NCBI GenBank assembly: GCA_963678675.1
Contig: OY783200.1
Coordinates: 8,754,501-8,818,500 of the forward strand
DNA: 64,000 nucleotides
Direction: 5' to 3'
DNA from: Xiphydria camelus
Lineage: Eukaryota > Arthropoda > Insecta > Hymenoptera > Xiphydriidae
Numbering within the stretch: the first letter of the stretch is position 1; each line of letters starts with the position of its first letter. Both the position numbers and the translations under genes were made by a program. This document shows positions 42,280-52,966 of the stretch, piece after piece. The notes below the pieces were generated by a model. The model was not told the DNA's origin, ran no database searches, and worked only from the letters and a program-made list of their open reading frames with translations.

Positions 42280-43537
42280 GCAGCCATTTCTTGTGGAATA
42301 TAAGCCTTATTTTTTTTTCAAAGTTCCGACTATAGTTAGATTCCACGTAAGCAGAAACTTTGCAAGTGGCAGAGTCGTAAAAAAATTGTCCATTGATATA
42401 TTTCGACCCGATCCTTTGTAAGGTACAACCAATTCTTTAACGACTCTTTCACCTTGATTGACTTCTCGTTTATTTGTAGTTTTTCCTGTATAAATTTGGC
42501 CAGTTTGCAACATCGCATATCCACCAAATCTTAATTCCGTATTTGGCCGGTTTAGATGGGATATACTGTGTGAATTTCGTTCTGCCACGAAACGCTAAAA
42601 GCTGTTCGTCAACGGTTAGACTTTCAGTTGGCCTGTACATGGCAGATAAATTGGTATTAAACATGGTCCAAATATCGCGAATAGCAGCTGCCTTATCAGT
42701 CTTCAAGCGTTCAGCGCGAGTAGTAGTATTATCAAATCGAATAAATCGAAGGATATTCCAAAAACGATTTATACCCATCGTCGCTCGATACAGTGGATTT
42801 GAAGTCGTTTTCCACATTTCGGTGGTATGGTCTGTATTGGAATTATTAGCACCGGCCATGATTAAAATTCCTACAAATGCGTAAAACTCGCTCAACGTCA
42901 AATCTTTCCATACTCTCTGCGTGCTTGTAGGATTCTTCTCGTTGTATTTTCGATAAACTTCTTTTGCTTTCCGATTGGTACAACGAACGATAATTTCAAC
43001 GATTTCAGTACTTAATATTTTCTTAAATGTATTCAGTATTGATAAATTTTCTGTACATCGATGCGGGCCACTTCTTTGCCGTACTATATTATGAACAGCC
43101 ACTTGGTGCTGACTTACTGGTGTTCGAGTCCAAACAGTTTTATCTTTTCCCACAAAACTTGTACTGCTGGCGATCACTGCAGGTAGAGTTTCATCTCTCG
43201 CTTGAGACGTGTCATCATCACCCATCTCCGTATCACTGTCTCTATTCTCATCATCACTAGAATCTGCTTCAATGTCTCTCTGCCCTTGTTCACTTGTCCC
43301 TTGTCCCTCGTTGCCGCTGCGACTTTCCCCCCCTTGTTCACTTTCATCGGTTGTATATGTATCCGAAATCTCAGAATCCTCTTTTTCTGCTTCTGGAAAC
43401 CACTCCTCGTCATCGCTATCAGACGCATAAGATTCTTCTAATTCAAACGGCCCTAGCAACTGATTCAAATAATTTTCCTTTTCTTCATCATTTAACTTTT
43501 CAAATTCTTTTGGTGATAACTTTTCCATAGTATACAC
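42280..43537 (-). pseudogene. pB2 transposase, N-terminal part (frameshifted)
   Basis: Starts MYTMEKLSPKEFEKL at 43537 (an internal ATG at 43528 is also possible). A long acidic segment is followed by the core (LTLSEFYAFVGILIMAGANN, RFWNILRFIRFDN) and the first Asp in SLTVDEQLLAFRGR. The frame shifts near 42500-42540, and reading continues in another frame with GSGRNISMDNFFTTLPLA (second Asp) and TIVGTLKKK. Another slip in an A-run near 42306-42315 precedes the pB3 insertion. The remainder is at 39838-39171. Confidence 0.85.
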
Positions 43538-44165
43538 GCAACAAGAAAAAAACAGTTTATTCTAAACAAACGCTCATTGTACGAAGCACAGGAGATAGAA
43601 AAATACTTTTTCTTTCGCGTATACACCTTTACACTCGGGAAACTGAAAGGACACTGAAGAGCAGGATCTTAAGCCGACGAGTGTCGATCGACAGTGTCGA
43701 CTCAGTGAGGACGCGTTTTACGACCGTTTGGTCGACAGTGTCGATCGACTTTGTAATTCGATCTGTTTATTTACCATGTGCAATAAGATATTCTTATCTG
43801 AAATACTCTCGTGGACCAGGCTCGGCTTGCGTTCTTAGCCAAATCTTAACTTACTTTAGTTAGTCTCAGCATAGCATTGATATTTTATTATTTGTATACG
43901 TTTCTTTGTGTATAAAACAATTTTAAAGTACCTGTAAAATATTTTCCTAATATAGCCGAAATCCAAAGGGATAATATCTTGTACCCTAATACACCTGCGA
44001 ATGGACCCTCATTTTTCTATTGTATTACGGATTCCAAATATAAACTAACGGGACCAAGCATCGTGTATTAGAGAGCCTTTAAATACACGATTTTACTATG
44101 CGGGTACAACTGTACCCCGGTTATAGAACAACGTTGGTAAATCCGGTTATTGACATAAGGGTTAA

Positions 44166-44590
44166 TCAATGCTCACTGGACAAAGATAATATAGATATGA
44201 AGGAAACGCGAAGAAAGGAGAAGAATAGTCTGGGAGATGCTAGACTGTCGGCGACTTTATTCGACTCTCGCGATGTCGGTCTACACGCGGCTAACCCACG
44301 AGACTTACTAACTAACGAACCGTTCCGTGCACCCCCGAGAAAGGGGGGTCCTGAACGTACCTGCGTACGTCGGGGGGCGGAAAGCCTGCTAAAACTGGCG
44401 ACGGTTAGTCATGCCCGAGAATGCTTGTCGAGGACAAAGTTCTCGGGGAGAGGACCCTCGCCGTTTATGGCAGGGTTTCCGAAAAGCCCGGCGAGAGTGC
44501 GGTATGGCACGTCACTACAGATATATTAATTTTTTGGTTTATTAGTTAAAAAAATTAATTTAACATTTAGTGGCTTATTGCCTATTCGGC
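44166..44590. other. GC-rich segment without recognised gene, inside pB1
   Basis: The segment lies between the right end of pB2 and the end of the pB1 transposase. From about 44200 to 44530 it is clearly more GC-rich than the element around it. A plus-strand frame of 143 codons is open from 44098, but it begins inside pB2 and shows no family motif. It may be a further insertion with unrecognised ends. Confidence 0.4.
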
Positions 44591-44604
44591 GCATTTGGCA
44601 CAAG

Positions 44605-46934
44605 TTACAGTTTTAATAATATCACCTGAACACTTTCCGCAAGCAAACTTGAGACACTCTTTTGACATTTGTCGACTGTCTTGTTTCCTTTGCAGTGTTT
44701 TCCAATTTGGCATTTATGTCTTATTTTTGATTGACCTGCTTCAGTTTCTCTAGCAACATAAGGAGTATTTTTGCCAATACAATATGCTGCTCGAAGTTGT
44801 TCAGCAAGTTCTTTCAAAAACTGATGCCGGCTTATTTTTTCGTCTGTACTTTCTTTATACAAAACCCAAGCATTTATTAGGGCCAAATCAAGCATATTAT
44901 AAAAAACCTGAACAGGCCAACGACGTGAGGCTGCTCTAGTGGTGTACTGTCTAGCCATTTGATCAATAATATCGACTCCATATTTGGTATTGTTATAAAA
45001 ACTTACGCTTTCGGGCAGTTTTTTCTCAGTTGAACCAATTTCAATGTTAGAATGCATTGTACTCAGGATCAGGACATTCTTGTTTTTCTTTCCCTGATAT
45101 ACAGTTAATGTGCAGTTTTCATGCTTCAAAAGTGTTGTGTCATAAAGAGGTGCTTTACGCAATTTTTTACATCAACTGGAATCTCTTTTCGAATCTTATT
45201 TATTATTCCTACGATGGTAGTTTTAGCTTCGCTCAAGCGCCTAGCCAGCTTCACAGATGTAAAAAAATTGTCTGTGGTGACATTTCTGCCTTTGTTTAGA
45301 AATGGTGTCATAAGACGCCATACTACATTGTCAGGAAGGCTTTCATCTGTAGGACGATGTTCATCCTTTCTTAAATAGGGAAATGCATTACACATATATT
45401 TGGATTTGGGATCAACGAGCATCCAAAATTTAATGCCAAACTTATCTGGCTTATTAGCCATGTATTGGGTAAATCGACAGCGTGATTTTGTAGGAAACAG
45501 CTGCTCATCAATCGTTACAAATTCTCCGGGTTTATAACAGGTTATGCAATTTTCAATAAATCTATCCCACATATATGATGCCAGGGCAAATTTGTCTGTC
45601 TTGAGGCGTTCAGATCGAGTTTGATGGTCGTCAAATCTCAAATACCGCATTATACTACGAAACCGGTTTCGGCTCATTGTGTTTCCAAAAAATCCTATTC
45701 CCCAATCTTTAGACCATAAGAGATCATAATCCATCCCTCCGCATTTATAAGACCCACGAATATACAGCAATGCAATAAATGCATCAAGTTCTTCCAGATT
45801 AATGGACCAGTCATTTTCACCCTTGCGTCTAGCTTCAGCTTCAGTGCATAATTTTATGTGTCGCAAAATCGGTTCAGATACAAGCAGTCGCCATGAACTC
45901 AACATATCTCCTTGTATTATATGCCGTTTAGCAAATGACGTTGGCCCTGAAATTTCCCTAATAATATTGTGAGCTGATGCCCTTCCTGGAGTTTCACGTT
46001 GAATGTCGATTACTTTCCACGAAGTTTGCTTATCACTTCCCAGGAAGACAGATCCAGTGGCAAAAAGATCGCTTTGCGTATTAGCTGCTAATGCTTGACG
46101 AACCCTTGGCGGTGGTTTACGGCCACGCCCACGTACCCTGTATCGTTTCAGCACGATCTTTTTCATCTCCAAAATGAGTTGTCTGATGACCAACCGAGAA
46201 ACATACTGCAGCTCTGACAACGGAAATTATAATTCATTTTGAGTTTTAGATGAGCTTTCCAATGCAATACTTATATCGCATGTCCCGTAAGAAACGCAAC
46301 AAGCGACATTTACCTTCAGTGGTATTTGCCGACGGTGCTTGAGTCTTTTATAGTTAGAGTTGGCTTCAGAAGAGTGCGCTGCATAAGAGTCGAATGTCTG
46401 ATTTTTCCCGATAGCTGCCAATTCGGGAGATCGAAGTGTTTCGTCTAACCTCGAAATTATTCACTATTATTCAAAACTTCACGATTTCGAGGTTAGACGA
46501 AACACTTCGATCTCCCGAATTGACGGCTATCGGGAAATCAGACGTTCGACTCTTATGCAGCGCACTCTTCTGAAGCCAACTAACTATAAAAGACTCAAGT
46601 ACAGTCGGCAAATACTACCGAAGGTAAATGTCGCTTGTTGCGTTTCTTACGGGACAGCGGTATAAAATACACAATTGTAGGTATAAGATATAAATATCTA
46701 AGATAACTGTTTATACCAACCTTCGATTGCTGTACGATAACCTCTGCTTTCTTCTAAATCAGAAGATTCGCTAGAACTATTTTCTTTTGGGGAATATACT
46801 GATTCGTTGTCTTCGTTGTCAGTATGATCTGGGGCAGTATCGGAATCATCGCCACCGGAGTCGTCCATTGCCATTTCGTTAACCACTTCCATAAGTTCAG
46901 AGGCACTAAGATATTTTTTACGTGACATTTTCAA
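44605..46934 (-). pseudogene. pB1 transposase (frameshifted, one intron)
   Basis: The N-terminal exon 46934 to about 46720 (MKMSRKKYLSASELMEVV, acidic) ends at a GTTGGT donor-like site. The next exon begins after a TTGTCAG acceptor near 46212. The intron contains the H1 palindrome. The core has FVTIDEQLFPTKSRCRFTQY (first Asp), NVTTDNFFTSVKLA (second) and, after a frameshift in an A-run near 45150, GVDIIDQMARQYTTRAASRRWP (third). A further shift near 44650 leads to the Cys finger (CLKFACGKCSGD ... CAKCAE) ending near 44590. The gene is inactive as read. Confidence 0.82.
46272..46664. repeat. Palindromic MITE, family H1, copy 3
   Basis: Nearly perfect palindrome of about 390 bp. The tips read TGTCCCGTAAGAAACGCAAC and its inverse, and the arms pair through GTTGGCTTCAGAAGAGTGCG to a short centre near 46455. 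The core (AATTCGGGAGATCGAAGTGT) is shared with 105-345 and 4155-4502, while the tips differ. It lies in the apparent intron of the pB1 transposase. Confidence 0.85.
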
Positions 46935-47157
46935 AATACGTTACACAAACGCGTCGACGTACCAAACCAATCGGTTACAACAACTGACTGAATCAACACG
47001 GCCGTATAGACACCGTGCGTGAAACTTGCATCAGCGCCGAAATCGATCCTAGCGGACATAACTGGACCTACGTGCAGGACAGTGTACATATAAAGCAATA
47101 TCGGCTGCGAGGTGGAATATTAATTATTCACAAAAAATAGAGTTTTAGTTAACTAAA

Positions 47158-48648
47158 ATGGAGAACCAAATCATACAATGTGGGTTTAAAAAAATCTACA
47201 GCAACGATCTGTCTCAAGTGAGCATTAAAAAAGGGAAAAATTTAGACGAAAGTGAACATGTTTTTAATGTCCAAGAAACAAAAACAGCTTCTGAAAATTT
47301 CATTACTGCGAACGTGTTGAGGCAAACCTCAATTAACCAGCCGGCATATTCAGTAAAAATCACTGTGAGTAATAATAACCATTTCAAGAGTAACATTACT
47401 TATTGGTTAGGTGCACTAATTGAAACATTTTAAATTCAGTTGAACGACGTCAGATTTATCAACAATGCCTCGTGTGAATGTCCTGCTGGGAGTGGACAAC
47501 GTTGCAAACATATTGGGGCCGTTTTTTGGTATATCAATAATGAGCCAATTCAATCGCAAACGGATAAACCATGCGAATGGAAGAAGCCGTCATCGTACGG
47601 GAAAAAATTATATGATAAAGGGAAAAAAATGTCCGATATGTATCCTCCGAAGATTAGTGGAAAAGTTGATAGTGAACTGTCGGACGTTTTTTCTATCTTA
47701 GACTGCAACATTGATTGCGAACTGAAAAATATTATAGTGCAGGAAAGAAAAACAGAGGGTGAAAGGTTCGTGTTATCATTTTTGTTTGAGCTGAGTGAGA
47801 ATGTGTTTAAAAAGATTTGTGAGAAGAGAACAAATGACATTCTGAGTCAAATTTTGCGCAACAAAAACCCACACGGCAACAACAATAGTTTACTTAAAGT
47901 CAATTTAAGCAGTCGCGAAGAAATGTTCTATAAAAAGTTCGTTGATTTGGAAGTGTCGCAATTGAAAACAATTTTTTTCAACACGAGAATGCAATCTTCT
48001 TCTAAAACCTGGCATAACGAGCGTCATGTTAGAATATCAGCCAGTAGTAAGGCTCATAAAGTAAAAACTTTGAATAGAAAAGAACCCAAAAAGTTGGCCG
48101 AAGAATTTCTCGAGCCCAGAAAATTATTTGGCAGAGCTATTTCGAACGTAACATATGGTCTTCAAAATGAAAGTAAAGCGAAAAGACTTTTTGAAGAAAT
48201 GTACAATGTCGAAGTTTTAGACTGTGGATTAGTTATTTGTCCTGAATATCCATGGTTATGTGCAAGTCCAGACGGACTTATTATTGAAAAATTAGAAGAT
48301 AATAGTTATGCTTCAAATTCTATTTTGGAGATCAAATGTCCTTCTTCAGCGAAAACTATGATATTCAATCCAGACACAAAAGAAACTCGTTTATCGTATC
48401 TTCAATGGAACGCCAACACCAATCAGTTTGAGATTAAAAACAGCCATCAGTACTATACACAGTGTCAAATATTGTTATTTGTCACAAAATTGCAAAAAAT
48501 GACTTTCTTCATTTACTCACAAACACCCTTGAAAATTGACGTAACTAGGGATGACGAGTTTTTAAACTCTCTGATACCTAAATTAGAAAACTTTTATTTC
48601 ACTGTTTTTTTGCCACTTTTAGTAGAAAAGGGCAATGATAATGTCTAA
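47158..48648 (+). pseudogene. SWIM-YqaJ nuclease gene of ISL2EU element 2 (one nonsense codon)
   Basis: The start is the ATG at 47158. The frame is interrupted once by TAA at 47431-47433 and continues without shift. A SWIM zinc finger (CECPAGSGQRCKH) follows at once. The nuclease part contains KTWHNERHVRISASSKAHK, YGLQNESKAKRLFEEMY, PWLCASPDGLIIE (Asp), SILEIKCPSS (Glu and Lys of the active site) and HQYYTQCQILLFVT. Unlike element 1, I see no SAP motif in this copy. The gene converges with the transposase gene, and both ends approach the tandem repeat at 48803-48998. Confidence 0.87.
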
Positions 48649-48802
48649 AAAAAGTGTGGCCATCTTTTTTTAGCTCTCTGTTCTATGAATTTCGAATTAC
48701 TCTTAGCTTAATATATACAAATAACCCCTTATTTTGGAGCTATTCTGTATATTTTAGTTAATTATGTACCTATTTGTACAAATATTGTCAGGTGCAATAA
48801 AA

Positions 48803-48998
48803 AGCATGTCTTCTAAAACACATGGTATTTTATTTCCCCAGTATACAAAAGAGTGTCAATTATGTGCGATTAAAAATTCTTTATACGTATTACTCACTTA
48901 AGCATGTCTTCTAAAACACACGGTATTTTATTTCCCCAGTATACAAAAGTGTGTCAATTATGTGCGATTAGAAATTCTTTATACGTATTACTCACTTA
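48803..48998. repeat. Tandem duplication, 98 bp x 2
   Basis: Two copies of a unit starting AGCATGTCTTCTAAAACACA, with few differences, lie between the 3' ends of the two convergent genes of ISL2EU element 2. The stop of the transposase frame (48992-48994) lies at the edge of the second copy. Confidence 0.88.
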
Positions 48999-50724
48999 TC
49001 TTTAATAAGAGGGCTCATTAGATTAACTAATACACAAATAATATGAAGAATATCATCAATATAAGGAAAAAGAGTGATAGGCAGTCGATTTTGCAATATG
49101 TGAAAATTTTTAATTCGACATATTTCCCTTTCCACGTGAATACGGACAGCAGCAACATTATAACAGGCATTGACTTCATTTTCAGTTAATCTACCGTCAT
49201 GTAAAAACGGAGGCATAATAATCAATGTATTTTCATCAATTGCAATACCTGGAAACCCCTTATCTGCAAGTACAATGTCATTTTTTTCCAATTTATTTAA
49301 AATGCCGCATTCAGTTGTTATTTGTACGTCACTAGTTTTACCGCCATAAACAGGGGATAAATATGAAATTACTCCAGATGGTGTTATGCCAATTAATACT
49401 TTTGCAGTATAAGTCCCTTTGTAATGAGAATACATATTGATTCTCTCTGAAATTTTTGCTGGCTGCTGCACTTTAAATTCAGTGCAGTCGATAATAACTC
49501 TACAATTAGGGTAGTGTTGCTTAAAGCATTTTGGTAATGTATTAACTACCGCGTGTTTGCTAGGCCAATAAATGTAATTTTTGGTAGCATGAGACAAATT
49601 TCTTAAAATGTCGAAAAAAAGTCTAGAAACAGTACTGCGATGCAAAGAAAATAGCACTCCCAAAGCAGAAAACGTTAAGTCAGTTTTTAATTTCATTAGG
49701 AAAATTAAAAGTCTGTTAGCTTTCGAGACTTTGAATTCTTTACGCGTCTTTAGCATACCCATCAATTTATTAAATACATCTTTTTTTATCCCAGTTAAAT
49801 CTACAAAATCTGTTTCGCTTCGTAAAGAATCGAAGCCATGAAAGGACTCGCAATCTAAACATTTGTTTTCTTTATCATTAGCAGTGGAACTGATCGGTCC
49901 ACATTTTACATCTCTCATTGAATCTGAACGCTGCTTTCTGAAAATGTCGCTCTGTACGCAAGAATCAATTTTATCACTGTTATATCTCACATAAAAACAG
50001 CAAGTGAATGTTTTTTCTACAACTGGACCAGTAAACACGTCATCAGATTCCTTCTCTGTTTGACATGCAACTTCTTTAAGATGTAGTTGAGACTCAGGTA
50101 ACCCTAGGTTTTCCGATGAATCTTCAGCATTAACCGCAGTCAATTCTGTTTCTTGTTTAGAACTTTCCCTTTTCTTTAAACGCTGAAATCTTGAATCGTT
50201 CAACACACTGGGAACTTGTTTCTGTGTTGGAAATAATGTTGGGTTATATGCAGGATGATTTGGGTGTTCCGATTTTTTGCCACCAACAAAATGTGAACTG
50301 CAAATCCTTGTATTTCTAGTTGGAATCCACAGTGAGCCATCTTCACTTAAAAGAAAGATGACGAACTGTAGTTTACATATAAAAAATATGTATTCAATAG
50401 GTATATACCTATTATTATTTAATTTAATCTTATTTCTTGTGAATTATTCAGTACAATTGAAATCAGTATAATGTAATAAAAAATATAAATAACGTATGTA
50501 CTGAACAGAGGGTATTAAAAAATTGATGTAATCCTATAAATCACTTTGTGTACGTACTTCATCCGTTTAACGTTGTTAATCCATTTTTGTCGACGATTTC
50601 TCGAAATTTCGTTATCCTGGGGAAACTTGTAGAAGCTTACATCTTTCGACGTATTTCCGTATTTGTTCCCGCATCCAACAACACAACAGTTGCCACTACC
50701 TTTTCTTTGAGGCTCAGAAGACAT
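48992..50724 (-). CDS. THAP-DDE_Tnp_4 transposase gene of ISL2EU element 2
   Basis: Exon 1 begins at the ATG at 50724 and encodes the first half of a THAP finger (NCCVVGCGNKYGN ... VSFYKFP). After an intron (about 50350-50560) exon 2 starts near SLWIPTRNTRICSSHF, the second half, with an NPTLFP box, then an acidic linker. The DDE region follows: FSALGVLFSLHRSTVSRLFFDI (HTH), VIIDCTEFKVQQPAK (first Asp), PVYGGKTSDVQ, DIVLADKGFPG (second Asp) and IHVEREICRIKNF (Glu). Exon 2 is open from about 50350 to the stop at 48992. No break is seen, so this transposase may still be functional. The exact intron borders are uncertain. Confidence 0.82.
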
Positions 50725-51282
50725 GTTTTAGTCAAAATTCAATAATGATTGACTTTATTAGCCTCATAAACACAATAATATAATATCAGCTATAGCCCAC
50801 AGGTAAAGGCAATCAGCTATTTAGCCGTCCTGCAGCTAGGGACGCATTCAGTCACTGGCGGCGCCACTTGTACACACGCACGGTGTCTATACTGGCGTAT
50901 ACAGAAATTGCCGCCCCCCACTCCGCATGTACGAATCACGCGATGGGTGGGAGAATTACAGGGAATTGGCCGCCAACAAAATTGTAGAAGTTTGTTTGTT
51001 ATAGATATCAATTGTGAGAAATTTATAACCAGTTCACAACACATTAGTGTTTTTCCTATCTCACACAGAAGGGTAAAAATGACCCCTCGTCGCTAATAGG
51101 TAGAAGAAATAAAAAATAAAGAATTATATGCAAAACAAGTCTAAGATTTCTAATGCATATTTATAACGTATAAATATTAAAAGTCAAAAATACCCGGCCC
51201 CAAGGTGCTCTTGGTTGAAAAGATACAGAGCAATAAATTTTAAAAAGGGTCAAAATGACCCCTCCGGCGCTTCTAGTGTTAA

Positions 51283-51490
51283 GGTACGCCAACCAAATTG
51301 AAAACGTGTTACTGTTTGGTACAAGAGTTGGAAACAAACGAAGGATCATTAATGTCACCATCATTTCTCGGGATTTAGGTGTAGCATTATCCGGATGCGA
51401 CACTACCAGTTCTTTTGTTCGTCGTGGAATGTTGTCAATAAAATCTAAATTGGAAAAGTTTTCGAAATTCGTGCCTATCCTTAGATAATT
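51283..51490 (+). pseudogene. Right part of the ORF cut by pB1 (GCDTTSSF motif)
   Basis: In frame with 38637-38714 across the TTAA. It encodes RYANQIENVLLFGTR, IINVTIISRDLGVALSGCDTTSSFVRRG and KLEKFSKFVPILR, ending at TAG/TAA near 51486. The ALSGCDTTSxF block is typical of a repeated, uncharacterised ORF family. Confidence 0.6.
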
Positions 51491-51970
51491 TATCACCTTA
51501 TCACTTTTTTTATATTAAAAAATTGCATGTTTATCTCCCTACCCTCGCATTATACTTCCACGGTGACATCTGGCGGCCCGACCCTCACCATATCGTTAAC
51601 AATCGAACCTGTAATTGTTATAATTTTGACTGCACCGAGTCACCCGTACTTTTATGTAGCCAGCTCTTAGTCTATAGCGTTAAAACGGTATGTATTAGGG
51701 CCCGCTGATACGCAGCGGTCCGTAGGGACCGCCGTGGCGTCACAAACTTTTTCGTCAGCGGTCCCTAGGGACCGCTGTGGCGCGCTTAACGTGTTAAATG
51801 ATAACCGACCCTTAAATAACATTAAGCGCTTTCATCTATACAAAGATTGCGAAATGGATACAAAAATCTACTAAAAGATCTTTGAAGTCCATCAATAATT
51901 GGGGGTATTTTATATAGAGGATCACGAGTGTTGGCTACATTTGAATCGTAAACATATACCTAAAGCAAAT
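51491..51970. other. Region without supported gene; 20-bp palindrome
   Basis: The only structure I see is near 51700-51800. AGCGGTCCCTAGGGACCGCT is a perfect 20-bp palindrome, with a related GCGGTCCGTAGGGACCG about 50 bp to the left. A TTAACACGTTAA sequence on the minus strand follows at about 51787-51798. It could be the end of another TTAA element whose partner I did not find. Confidence 0.4.
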
Positions 51971-52186
51971 TTAAGTGTACCCACCACATTCAAAAAAACA
52001 ACGCTTAACGGAAAAAACTGTCCAAGTTGTTTCGTCAGGTTCTTCCGCATTAATCAACGCTCTATTAAACGAACTCGACGTTTTATATGGCGGCCATAAA
52101 ACATCGTTTTTTAAAGGAGTGAACCACGAAGAATGGACGAGTCCTATTGCCCCATTTTCCATAAACTCTACCCCCACATAAGCCAT
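51971..52186 (-). pseudogene. Exon resembling the N-terminal domain of DUF4806-type insect element proteins
   Basis: From an ATG at 52186 the frame reads VGVEFMENGAIGLVHSSWFTPLKND, LWPPYKTSSSFNRAL, then ETTWTVFSVKRCFFE. The pattern of a Val/Phe strand, a Trp-Phe pair, a W/YWPP motif and a final W-x-V/Y strand is common at the start of insect proteins that carry DUF4806, many of them element-derived. No downstream exon is recognised. The assignment is tentative. Confidence 0.4.
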
Positions 52187-52212
52187 ATTATGAAGTGATT
52201 GTTGCAGAGCAA

Positions 52213-52264
52213 AGTAAAAACAAAATAAAGTCTACATTATAATGTAGACTTTATTTTGTTTTTA
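52213..52264. repeat. Perfect 52-bp palindrome
   Basis: The stretch from GTAAAAACAAAATAAAGTCT to its exact inverse is uninterrupted, with no spacer, centred on TTATAA at about 52238. Both flanks carry an ATTGTTGCA motif (before at 52197, after at 52297). No gene is attached. Confidence 0.9.
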
Positions 52265-52966
52265 CACGCCCCCATTGAACAACATGTTATTAGGGATTGT
52301 TGCAAAGAGGTAAAGGATTTACCTTGATCTTAAATAAATAATTGTAGACTCCACCATCCCGACGCCATATTTTTCACTACCTAAATAACTGTTTTTTAGC
52401 CTTGAACTAGAAACATCGTATAACTAAAGAGGAAATAAATAGGTTATTCACTCACCAGCTCGGACGTTTTTATCGGTTGGTTTTTAGTTTCTATCACAAA
52501 ACACCTGGATTAATAATACATATTATATCCGCATATATCATATAATCAGCAAACAAAACACTTTAAACTTTAAACACACTCACTGCTGCAATACACCAAA
52601 CTGAAACCGCCCGAAACTGTCGCCGAAACCCGAAAGCTAAGCGAAAGCGAAGATCAACCAATAGGAAGACCGAAACGTGTCAGGCGACGACGCGCAAGGA
52701 AGGCATACGCCGGATTGGTTCGGTTATATCACCTAATGAATGGCGCCAACTTCAAATAAAGAGGGCCAATATAGATTTAAAAAATAGGGTTATTGAAAGC
52801 TATTTAAAATGGACAAATAGTTTTAAAAATACGATAATTAAACTAGGACGTGGTTTTTTACGCAATATATATAAACCTCATTTTACTTTCGAGCGACAAA
52901 AAAGTGAAGAAAGTATTGTGATCGTGTAAAAATTTAGGTTAAATTTTTTTAAATATCAGTTTCTAC
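52265..52966. other. Region without supported gene
   Basis: Mostly AT-rich, with a short GC-richer patch (52600-52720). It could be the promoter region of the exon at 51971-52186, but no motif proves this. Confidence 0.3.

Larger units (their letters stand above)
38797..44165 (-). mobile_element. piggyBac-like element pB2 (inside pB1)
   Basis: The right end has TTAA at 44162-44165; the left end reads ATAA at 38797-38800, probably a mutated TTAA. The terminal inverted repeat is CCCTTATGTCAATAACC on both sides. A palindromic subterminal motif GGGTACAxCTGTACCC follows at 38818-38833, 39009-39024 and 44102-44117. pB3 (39840-42279) is inserted in its transposase gene. Confidence 0.85.
47009..50887. 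mobile_element. ISL2EU-type element 2 (inside pB1)
   Basis: Terminal repeats GACACCGTGCGTG are inverted at 47009 and 50887, with a second conserved block (GCGCCG) about 25 bp inside each end. TATA flanks both sides (47005-47008 and 50888-50891), in line with a TA target duplication. The interior holds a YqaJ gene and a convergent THAP-DDE gene, the ISL2EU arrangement. It sits in the 5' flank of the pB1 transposase. Confidence 0.85.
38715..51282 (-). mobile_element. piggyBac-like element pB1, expanded to 12.6 kb by nested insertions
   Basis: Flanked by TTAA at 38715-38718 and 51279-51282. The terminal inverted repeats start CACTAGAAGCGCCGG on both sides and continue into a GGTCATTTTGAC(C) palindromic block. 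The ORF broken at the left TTAA continues in frame at the right TTAA, which confirms the borders. After subtraction of pB2 (38797-44165), the H1 palindrome (46272-46664) and the ISL2EU element (47009-50887), roughly 2.9 kb remain, a normal piggyBac size. Its own transposase is at 44605-46934. Confidence 0.88.

Noticed and set aside
44098..44529. 143-codon ORF in the GC-rich block
   Set aside because: It starts inside the pB2 terminal repeat and crosses the element border, so it cannot be an original gene. No family motif is seen.
47009..50887. A phage-type YqaJ/recombination module of bacterial origin
   Set aside because: The nuclease is paired with a THAP-DDE transposase, has a SWIM finger and lies in an element with inverted repeats, all of which fit ISL2EU and not a bacterial contaminant.
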